Origin: Phoenix dactylifera
Taxonomy: Eukaryota > Streptophyta > Magnoliopsida > Arecales > Arecaceae
DNA length: 64,000 nucleotides
Reading direction: 5' to 3'
NCBI RefSeq assembly: GCF_009389715.1
Contig: NC_052400.1
Location: 19,747,674 to 19,811,673 of the forward strand
Shown here: piece after piece, positions 1 through 10,700 of the stretch
Layout: every line of letters starts with the position of its first letter
Position numbering within the stretch: position 1 is the stretch's first letter
Translations under genes and position numbers: made by a program
Notes under the pieces: model-generated
What the model saw: only the letters and a program-made list of their open reading frames with translations
Told to the model about the DNA's origin: nothing
Database searches by the model: none

Positions 1-1224
1 AAGGTGGCAGTCCCACGAAATTCCTCAAACATGCCATAATTTTGAAGGTCATTTGACAACCCTTGCTTAATGCTAAAGACCAGCATATCTATATTATGAG
101 GGCAAGAACACAGTCACATACTTGGTTAGACCTAAGCCTACCACACTCCTAATGCTTATGTATTTTCACTGTATTGATTATGGTCATAATATTTGGTACC
201 AAGCCAGCCTCATGTCCAGAGTTCAAGTCATGAAAGGGGTGACATATGGAAAGGGCTACCAGAGGGGGAAAAAAGGCTAGAGACCTGCCTATGGAAAGGG
301 CTACCTAGCGATTGGAGTGCAGAGGCCATGGGGAACGGGCTACCTGATAGTCCAAGAGTGAACGCAGTCATGTGAAAAAGGGCTCATGCAAAAAGGGTTA
401 CCTAGAACAAAGTGAGAGCTGCTACAGACTGAGCCGCTGAGGAAGTCAGCGACGAAGAGTGTTGGCCCTTTATGTCCTTAATTAAGACCTATGCCTAATG
501 CATCTCTAACGCCTAAGCATTTTTGGTGTATTGTTAGTAGTGGCAAAGCCAAGAGTTTACTTAGAAGAAGGGCAAATTGTATTCCTAGGGAAAAGCATTG
601 TCCCAATAAATTCTTTTCTATTGAGTTATTATCATTCTACTCCTTGTTTATTAGATTCTCTGCAAAAAAATCACAGCTAATAACCTAAATATATCATTAT
701 TTTTCCCAAAAAGTTCAGATCTTGATAGTAGTTTTTAATAAGACATGTTATCCAATCTATTAAGCAATTATATATTTTATGAGTATACTTTACATAAACA
801 GCTTTAGTATTTCCTATTTCAAATATTATAGTAAAAGTGAAAGTTTGAATAAAAATAAGTAAAAATAAATTAAATAGCATTAGCATAAATAAAATATATA
901 ATTAATTTAAATACATGTGTATTTCTTCATCATATATGATCTCTAGAATAGAAGATTGATCATACTTACACAATAAGTAAAGGATAAGTTCAGTAAGATA
1001 GGGTACAGAAATGTTAGTACATAATAGTCATGCTATGAGAAAAAAAAATCAGATTCTATAATCAAAGAAATGAGTTAGAAACCAAAAAGCAACCAAAAAT
1101 TTTATTAGAAAAGCACATCAAGAATAAGGGAAACAAAAACCAACACCAAGGGAATCATGGTTGGAAGATGATTAGTTTTTTCTCTTTTTTTTGTGGGGGT
1201 GGGGGCGGAATCAAGGAGAGAGTA
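1..1224. other. Left-edge non-coding region, repeat-like
   Basis: No convincing coding exon is visible here on either strand. Between about 240 and 420 the motif GGGCTACC (or GGGTTACC) recurs several times in short spacing, usually after AAA, which looks like decayed repetitive DNA rather than a gene. The rest is AT-rich. This stretch should lie in the last intron of the SDS22-like gene if that gene's final exon is beyond the left edge, because no sequence resembling the expected C-terminal tail of SDS22 was found in it. Confidence 0.4.
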
Positions 1225-1664
1225 TGTGAGGAACCGTGCGGGCGTGTGTTTAGTCCCACATCGGTTATTCGTCGGATAGATCTTAGGTAACTTATACAGA
1301 ATCAAAGGACCCAAATAATACCTTCCGACTGGCCATTTTGGGTGCGGTCATGGGTTGTTACAAATAATATCAGAGCGGACCTGACTCATAACCTATGTGA
1401 ACTAGGAGACATTGCAGCACAGATCCATTGGGGCTGACCACGGGCCGATGGTGGTGCTTGTGATTAGATTTGAATGAATTTGAACTCTTAGCCTAACGAA
1501 AACGTCAGAGCTTAAACAGAGAGAGTATGTGAGAAACCGTGCAGGCGTGTGTTTAGTCCCACATCGGTTATTCGCTGGATAGATCTTAGGTACTTATACA
1601 GAATCAAAGAATCCAAATAATACCTTCCGGCTAGCCTTTTTGGGTAAGATTCTGAGTTGTGACA
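1225..1664 (+). mobile_element. TRIM-like miniature LTR element
   Basis: Two direct repeats of about 138 bp (1225-1362 and 1528-1664) both begin TGTGAG and end in ACA, and share the block GTCCCACATCGGTTATTCG. Just inside the first repeat, at 1368-1376, is TATCAGAGC, the core of a primer-binding site for initiator methionine tRNA. A purine-rich run (ACAGAGAGAG) precedes the second repeat. The 165-bp interior has no coding capacity. This is the layout of a terminal-repeat retrotransposon in miniature, which relies on proteins from other elements. No clean 5-bp target duplication is visible. It lies downstream of the last visible SDS22 exon. Confidence 0.75.
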
Positions 1665-1786
1665 ACAAGAATTTCAAAAGAGATAATAAATGCCACAATA
1701 ATCAATCACCTTCCAAGAAAACTAACATTAAGCAAATTCAATGCGGCTAAAGCAACAATAACAGTTCCAAGTGAAAAGAGTCATAC

Positions 1787-4700
1787 ACAAGGATTATGCT
1801 CCAGATATATGGTTGTAAGCTTCTCCCTTGAACCCGATACAGCTAATTCTAAGCCCTCCAATGATGCTATTTGGTTGTCGTTAAGCCATAAGTCTTCTAA
1901 CCTGCATATTGCAATGATAAATGCCTAGAAACAAGTAGTGGTTAATGAGATATTAGGGAAAAAGTATTACAAACCTTGTCAAGTTCTCAATATCCTCGAT
2001 AGCAGTAAGTTTATTTGATGAAATGTCTAAGACACGCAGATTTACTAAGGTAGCTAAACCTTCCATTTTCTGAATACCATTGTGGCTCAGATACAGTTCT
2101 TCTAGTGCTACACATTCCTGAAAAGAAATAAGACAAAATCAGCATTTAGAATGAAGACCAAAACTCATCAAAGCAACAAGAACATAGACTAAAATTTATA
2201 CTTGAAACCCTGTCATGCACGTCAATCGGTTGCTCTGCAAACTAATTTTTCTGATACAGTTCAGTCCGCACAAGTTCACCATGCGGATACGATTTCTTCC
2301 GAGCCACAACTCTTGCAAATTTGTCAATGTCTGCAAGTTCTCCATTATCTGAAATGAAATTCAAACTGTTAAGTAAAAGAAAACAAGTTTAGCCATGATT
2401 TGGAGTTTAATGGGGATTTTGTTAAAGAATGAAGCATCAATGATCACGGTGAGGCTTCAACAAGCTTTTGCATAACCAAGTTCAAAAGTTTCACTTCTAA
2501 AAAAGTGCTTTTTACATTTTTCTAAAATGCATGAGAGAATCCATTAAGGTAATAACTCACCCGTAAGTTGTTTGAACCAAGTTCAAGAATTCGCAGTGCA
2601 TGCAAATGCTCAAGTTCCTCCATCTTGGTTACTTCATTCTTTGAAACATAAAGCTCTTCTAGTGTGTTTGATACCTTGGACAAACCATTCAATGAAGATA
2701 TCTCATTGAATGAGACATCAAATACAAGGAGGTTCTTGAAAATGCTAACATCAGGTATTTTTCTGAGCTTGTTGTCCCTGAGTACCAGCTCCTGCAGAAT
2801 AGCGCATTTTTCAGGTAATAAGAGCATAGAGCAGTAATAACTTGCACTCTCATACATGCAAGAACCCAATAGTTTTATAGTGTATTCCATGTGCAGAAGA
2901 GATGATGGCTTTCTCTAGTTGTCCTAGCAAGACACACTACAAGATCTTGCTACCAGAATAGTAGTTTGGGACCTTGTTTGCTACATATTATAAAATGTTT
3001 TGTACCTTTAGATTTGAATGGAAGCTCCTCTCTTGCTGAATAATTTAGGGATGTAAGCATGAGTACTGTCACAAGTGATGATTATAGAATTTTTAACAAG
3101 TATACAAGATAAATGATGTTTCTCATTTATTATATCGTTATAAAAGTTATACATGCATATTCATCTACTGCTATGTTATTGCCATATATTTGTCCTATTT
3201 TTCAGTATTTTCCATACCTACAAGCGGGTAGGTTGAAAAAACTTATATTTAAAAAATATAGACCCATATATGATTCCGTAAAAGCTCTTCAATCTTTATT
3301 TCAACATAACTTTAAAGTTAAGCAATGAAAACCATCATACACTTTTTGCTGCCGTGCAAGCTAACCTTCACAACTAGCAGTGTCCCACATCGCAGTTTAA
3401 GTTCAGATTGTTTTACTTACTAAAATAATCATCTCCGGTGAACACTAGAGAAAAGATTTTTTTTAAAAGATTAACTAGTATTTGCAAGCATGTAGTTCCC
3501 TTCATCACCAGTCGAAAAAGTAATAATCAGATCAAAAAAATTATTGATTACTTTTTAGCTCTGAACAGAATACAACACTAGAACTCATCATTTCTCTCAA
3601 GGATAAGAATGTGAGAGAGGGTCAACCAACTAAACAATATTGTCCAAGACATGGAGAATGTGGCACGTGGCTGTCAATTTGCACCACCCCAGTTCACCAG
3701 ATTTTATTAATTGCCCTCGGACAATGGCGCTTGTTGCTGGAAATTGGACCCGGGGGCCGCCGCGAAGCCGGGGAAGGAGGAGCTCCGCTGCTACAGGGGG
3801 CGGACGGCGGTGCGCCGGCCGGCTGCGCCCTCCACTGCGGGGGGGTGTGTAAGTCCTGCAAGGAAAACCGGTGGCCGGGCTCCCCGGCGCCGGCCCTCCG
3901 ATGCCTAAGTCAGAGGGGGCAAGTATGTGGAGAGAGCAGGGAAGAGAGTATATGGAGAAGACAGCAAGAACATTTGGATAAGATAAAGAAGACGAAGAGG
4001 ATAATGTCCTCAATTGTGTCTGTGCTTCCCGGCGGGTTCAGTCCCGGGGATCTGTTTCCGTTTTTTGTTGTCCTCCCCCCTTCACTTGGTTCTCCCAGGT
4101 TCCCTTTTATAGGGGGGGATTACGTTACCTGGGAGGTAACCGGGGGATTTGTCCCTGTCTGTGATAATTGGGTACGATTTGGCCCATTTATGGCGTAGTG
4201 GAGAACGGGGCCGAATCAGACCGGAACCAGGGAGTTGTCACGGTCGATCGGACCTGTTGGAGTGGTTGAACCGCCGGCCGTAGCGGGCCTGGGGTCTGTG
4301 GATGGTAAGTGCATTTATTACCGAATGAACCGGCGGCCAGGTAGAGCCATACGCTCTGATGGTTCAGTGATCCGGAGATCGTCTTGGGCCGTGTTCATTA
4401 AATGCCTGAGTGTATCGGAGACTTGAGGGAGTCTCATGCATTAATGGCAGATTGTGCCGAACGCCTGCGGAGATCTTATGCCTTGATGGCTTGGAGATAG
4501 TGGCAGGTCGCAAGCCGTATGAGTTGTCAAGTCCCTTGGACTTTAGGCGGGGGTTGAACATTTGATAAAGGCATCGGTTCGGCAAGGGTGCCGAGCCGAG
4601 CTGGTCGCCCAATGGGGCGCCCTGTGGCGGGGCTGCTTTGAGTACTCCTGGTCGGCGCCCTTTAGGCGAGCACCTTCTAGCAGAGCGCCTTGGCGCTGTC

Positions 4701-7700
4701 TTTGGTCGGCACTTTCTAACCGAGCAGCTTACTTTGGGTGGGGCACCTCTTGGCGCGCGCTCTGGTCGACGCCCTCTAGTCAAGCGCCTTCCTGGTCGGC
4801 ATCCTTTGGCCGAGCAGCTTTTCGGTCGGTACTCCTTGGCCGAGCAGCTTTTCGGTCGGTCCTCCTTGGCCGAGCGGCTTTCCGGTCGGCGCTCCTCGGC
4901 CGAGCGGCTTTCCGGTCGGGGTACTTCGGCCGAGCGGCTTTCCGGTCGGCGCTCTTCGGCCGAGCGGCTTTCCGGTCGGCGCTCTTCGGCCGAGCGGCTT
5001 TCCGGTCGGCGCTCTTCGGCCGAGCGCCTCCGTGGATGTATGACTTAGGGTTTTTCCCCTAACACTACCCCCCGACTTCCGAGCTCCAGTCGGCTATCAG
5101 CTGGAGCGCGGGAAGTAGCTTTAATTGGGTTATTACGAATTCCCAAAATTTCGATTTACTGCGCGTTTTGAGCTATCGAACGCTTCAAGGTGCCTTTAAT
5201 AGGCGGCGTCTCTTCTTTCCCGAAGAGCCTCATTATCGGGACACCTTTTGCGAAGCGTCCTCGCGTTGTGGGCTCATGATGGGGCCGCACGATCTTCGAT
5301 TGCGGACGCCTTTCCGCGCGATCCGATGGGGCGCTTCGACGTTCGAAGCGCTAGCCCTAATTAAATGCGTCGCTCTGTCTTTTAGACCGACACGTGTTAT
5401 CATCTAACCAGGACGCAGCGCTTTCTTCGCTGATCCGGGCCGTTGGGGAGGTCTATATAAACTCTCCCCCGGCCCCCTGTTCTCTTTCCATTGCTTTCTG
5501 CTTCCAGCTTCCTATTCTCCCAGTCTTCCTCAAACCGAAGTCCCTTCTCTCCGGCTTCCTTCCCAGGTCCCCCTTCTTTTTGATTTCCCTCTCTTGTAAT
5601 GGGTTCTTTGCCTAGCGAAGTAGTATCCACCATGAGTGTCCTGGAGGTCGAGATGACCGAAGAGTGGTTTTTCCCTCTTCACGGGTTCCGTTTGGAACCC
5701 GCCAGGCGAAGGGATCGGGTAACCGATCCTCCGGTAGGCCGGATCGGAGTGCACTCGGAGTCACTCTGGGCCGGCCTCCGATTTCCTCTCCACAGCTTTG
5801 TGAATGAGTTGCTGGCGGTATGCCAGTTGGTTCCGGCGCAACTCACTCCAAATGCTTGGAGGACAGTGATGGGTTTCCTGTCACTGTGTTAACTACAGGG
5901 GATTCCTACCTCTGTCAACGTCTTCCGGCGACTTTTTATTTTCAAGTCGAACCCGGGAGACGGGGAGTGACTCTACATTGCCCTCCGGGCGGGTCGGCCA
6001 CTTTTTCATGGTGCCCCCTCATCCATTCATGGTTGGAAGGAGAAATTCTTCTTCCTGGGCTCTAAACGGTCCTGGGGGTTTGACCCCAGGTGGAGGCCGG
6101 CCCAGCTTAAATCCATCGACAGGCTCCCCCAGCTTTCTCCGCGTGAGCAGGAGATCTTTGACACCATCCGCAGCCTTGGGGACGGGATTTTGCTGAATGG
6201 CCTCATTAGCGAGGACGCCCTGGTGAATGTGGGCTTGAGCTCGGCACGTCCTCAGGGTAAGGATAGTTACAGCAACTTTTTATTTCCTTATTGTTCTAAT
6301 GTTCTAATTTTGCTTATCTTTGCAGACATCGCAAAAATGGTGACCAAGAGTGAAGTCCTTTACGCCCGCTTCCAGAAGAGGGCAGCCGAGCTCTCGGGGG
6401 AGCCCGCGGAGCCGAGAAAGAAGCAGAAGGTCTCGGTAACCTCGACTCCCTCGACGGCGGTGGTGGCCGAGGCGGGTTCTTCTCGCCCTACGCATCCCGA
6501 GGCGGGGCCTTCTCGTCCCGCTATCTCCGAGGCGGGGCCTTCTCAGCCCGCGCGCCCTGAGGCTGATCGGAGAGAGGGCGCGGGCTCCGGGGGCTCGGGC
6601 TCCAGAACCCCGATGGCGCCCCCATGCCCGGCGCCCTTGGTGCAAGTCCCTGGTCGGCAGGACGCTCCAGTTGCCGACCAGGGGAGGAGTTCAGCGGGTC
6701 CCGTGCTTGCACGCCCCGCTGTAGTTGTGCGGCGGTTAGACCAGCCGCTCGCCCGACCCCAGCCCCTTAGCTCCCAGCCGGGGAGCGGTCAAGGAGCCTC
6801 GGGGTCGGCTCCACCTAGGCCAGATGGCGCTGGCCTCCCGGGCCCTTTGAGCTCGGAAGAACGGGTGCCCTTCGCACCCACCTGGTCGGTGTTCGAGGGC
6901 GATTCGGCCCTCGAAAACCCGCGAGTGGCGCGCGAAGTTTTTCGGCTCGCGCTGCTCCCGACCGGGCCATAATGCAGTCCATGAGCTACAACGCTTTTAT
7001 GGACGCTACACGCTGCAACTCCGTCCGGGTAAGCAAAATTTTTCGCCTGAGTAATCTGTATTGTTTTTCTACTAGCGGCGCCTTATGTTTTCCTTTTCGT
7101 CTTCTTTACAATATTTGCACGAGACGGAGATGCTGATGCACCTGGTTCAAGAATACCGGGAGAAAGCCTGGAGGTGCCAGCGCGGCTATGAGGAGGCCCA
7201 GAGAAGGTACATGGCCGCCGAGGCGAAGTACCAAGCCTCCGAAGAGAAGTACCAGGCCTCTGAGGCCGAACAACGGGTGCTCCAAGAGAAGGTCGGAGCA
7301 TCCGATGAAAGGATTCGAGCTCTGACCGCCGAGCTCGATGAAGAGAAGGGCGCGCACGCATTGGCAAGGTCCGAGCTGCGCGCCGCGGAGGCTCGATTGG
7401 CTAAGGCCGAGCAGGCGTTGGCCTCCCACGAGCAGGAGGTGGGAAATGCCCGCCTCCGACATTCGGAGCTCGAGCAGGAGCTGAGGGGCCTCGAGCGGAG
7501 AGCCGCTTACCACGAGGCCCGGGAGATAGAGGCCCGGGAGAACGCCCAAAACGCAGTGAAGCTCTTCCGTGAGTCGGAAGAGTTTCACGAACTCATGGCT
7601 GAGGAGGGCGTGAACGGGCTGATCCAAGGCTTCCGGGATTTCCGCAATCAGCTGCGGCGGCTTCTCCCGGATTTTGATGTTAACCTGCTCCAGCCGGGAG

Positions 7701-10700
7701 CAGGGAGGGCGGAAACAGAGGCAGAAACTCCGGAGGCGGAGGCAGAAACTCCGGGGGCCGAGGCGGCCATAGCTGTCCCCGAAGTGACCGAGGTCGCCCC
7801 CGAGGCTACTCCTATGGCTGCCGAGGCCATCGAAGAGGTACCGGCAGCCGAGCCAACCACTCCTGGTACTGCCGAGGCCGAGGTGGTCGAGCTCGAGCCT
7901 CCGATGTAATTTTGTCATTTCTTGTAAAGTCGGGATGGCTTCCCATACTTGTAAGGGCCAAACCCGGATTTTGTACTTAGCCTACGGGCCTTTTTGAAAT
8001 GAATATACATTTCTTTTTTGAAAACTCGTCTGTCGTAGCCTAAGTTTTTCTGCTCGGATCCGTTTTAGGTTCCGAGGATATGGGCTCTAGGGCCTCAGCT
8101 TTTTCCGCCACAGGGTTTGAGTCTGAGTTTGGCTTGCCGAGCTCCATTGCTCGGTTCTTCGACTAGTGGTATAACAACGCTTGTGCTTATACCAAGGATT
8201 TGGGCTCGGAAAGTTTTTCCGAGCCTAGTCCAGAATTCGACCAAGCCCTAGGGCGGTCGTTAGGACTTAAGACTTCTTAATGCGGCGAATTTCGAATCCG
8301 GGCCTCGAGTTGCCGGGGCGAACCGGATTCTTCTCTTGCAAATGGATTGGATACTCGTCAGCTCGTGACGGGGATTCACCGGATTTAGTACAATAATGTG
8401 TCGGTGTCATGAGCACTCCTTCGCCGAGGCGATTGAAGACGCTCCTCTGCTCGGTGTCCGTTCTTTGAGGACATCGGCAGAGAAATAGATAAAATGATGC
8501 AGAAACATTAAATACATGGGTACCTTGTACCGTGTGCGTCCTGGCGCCGAGGCGACTGAAGACGCTTCTCTGCTCGGACTCCGTTTTTGGAGGGCGTTGA
8601 CAGAGAAATCCAATAATAGGTAATGTAAAGACATTAAATAAATAGGTACCTTGTACCGTGTGCGTCCTGGCGCCGAGGCGACTGAAGACGCTTCTCTGCT
8701 CGGACTCCGTTTTTGAAGGGCGTTGACAGAGAAATCCAATAATAGGTAATGTGAAGACATTAAATAAATAGGTACCTTGTACCGTGTGCGTCCTGGCGCC
8801 GAGGCGACTGAAGACGCTTCTCTGCTCGGACTCCGTTTTTGGAGGGCGTCGACAGAGAAATCCAATAATAGGTAATGTAAAGACATTAAATAAATAGGTA
8901 CCTTGTACCGTGTGCGTCCTGGCGCCGAGGCGACTGAAGACGCTTCTCTGCTCGGACTCCGTTTTTGGAGGGCGTCGACAGAGAAATCCAATAATAGGTA
9001 ATGTAAAGACATTAAATAAATAGGTACCTTGTACCGTGTGCGTCCTTGCGCCGAGGCGACTGAAGACGCTTCTCTGCTCGGACTCCGTTCTTTGGGGACG
9101 TCGGCAGAGAAATCCAAGAATAGGATAGACAATGTAGAGACATTAATGTAGAAACATTAAGTAAATGGGTACCTCTCATGCAGTTGGAGTTAAGTGCTTC
9201 AGGTCGACTCAGCGGCCTTCTTTGGGTTGTGGTCGACTCAGCAGGGTGCCCCCACTCAGATCGGGGCGTGTTGTCGTAAGAGGCGTCGAATGGCGTTGAA
9301 AGGCGTCGAATGGCGTCGAATGGCGTCGAAGTGTCGTCGAATGGCGTCGAATGGCGTCGAAGTGGCGTCGAATGGCGTCGAAGTGGCGTCGAATGGCGTC
9401 GGATGGCGTTGGATGTCGTCGAAGTGTCGTCGAATGGCGTCGAATGGCGTCGAATGGCGTTGGATGTCGTCGAAGTGTCGTCGAATCGGCGTCCCGAGCT
9501 TAGCCAGAGCATCATTGGAGACGCATACAGGAGACGGACTTCGTCCGTTTAGCGATCGTGCGCCCTATTCGGGGCGACGTTTGGTCGTTTTTTGGATTCT
9601 CCGACCTGGAAATAGATAAAATATTGAAATTATTTGAAGCCAAAGTGGCGTCCTGTACCTTTTGGAGATATTTTGATGGCTTCCGAGCTTCGAAGTCCCT
9701 TAGGACTTAGCTTGGCACTAGCTTTCTTTGGCTCGATTTTCTGGGGGAGGTGTTCTGCATTCGGGCTTCTGAGCTCGGGCTTCGGAGCTTGGCAGCCTTC
9801 TGAGCTCGGCAGCCTTCTGGACCATCAAAGGATTTAGCTTCAAAGTACTTTCTTGGGGTAGAATCTCCTATGAATCTAGCCAGAGGAGCGCTCATCCTTT
9901 GGAAGGCATACAAAATAAGGCATCAGCCGAGCTTTCATTATGTACTAAAATCCTTTTTTTAAAGCCTTGCAATGATGAGGGAAATAGCTACAGCGTCGTC
10001 ATAAAGAGGGCTCAACACCCTTTTGGTCTTCATCAGAAAAGGAGATGTGACTTTCACAGTGCACGGATGCTTTGAGGAAGCTCTTTTTTCCGAGCTCGGA
10101 GCTTCTGGTGCCTCTAGTTGCCCGCCCTCTGATGGTATTGATGATGCCCGTGAGAGGTCAGTTATCATTCTGCTCCTTATGCGGCACTGGATTTTGTTCC
10201 TCGGGCTCTCTCCTGTAGGCATGATCACGGACAAAATAACTCAACCGACCTCGGCGGACAAGTGCCTCGATCTCATCACGAAGCTCGTAGCAATCCTCCG
10301 TATCATGGCCGCGATCTCGGTGGAAGCGGCAGTACTTTTTCGAGTGCTTCCGCGACTCTGTCGGACGCATTCTCAATGGAGGTCGGAGGTAGCCCCGACC
10401 CTCAATCTCCATGAGGATTTCTGCTCGGGTGGATGTGAGAGGAGTGTACGTCTGAAATTTTTGGAGGGGAGACCCCGGGCGAGCTAGGCTCTTGGGCCAA
10501 GGAGGCTCTTTCTCATGCCAGGGGAATCTGCTACTTGGTTGGGAGTGCTCCTGGTGCTTCTTCTGCATCTTGGCAGGTTGTTCGGCTTCCTCCCGCCGAG
10601 AGGCCATAGCTTCCTCAGCCTTGGCGTACTTGCGAGCTCGAGCCAACATTTCGGTGAGGTCCGCAGGGAAGTTCTTCTCGATAGAGAAGAGGAACCTGTA

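Noticed and set aside
4562-5062. Repeat-peptide ORFs in the LTR (GRAAFRSALL and RSSAERLSG types), also at 12494-13114
   Set aside because: They exist only because the 30-bp unit is divisible by three; present in several frames and both strands, with no start context.
7106-7918. 270-codon minus ORF opposite the coiled-coil exon
   Set aside because: Mirror frame of a GC-rich coding exon; composition is Leu/Gly-rich without motifs.
8407-9132. 241-codon minus ORF with 42-residue repeats
   Set aside because: It is the translation of the 126-bp tandem array and has no recognisable domain.
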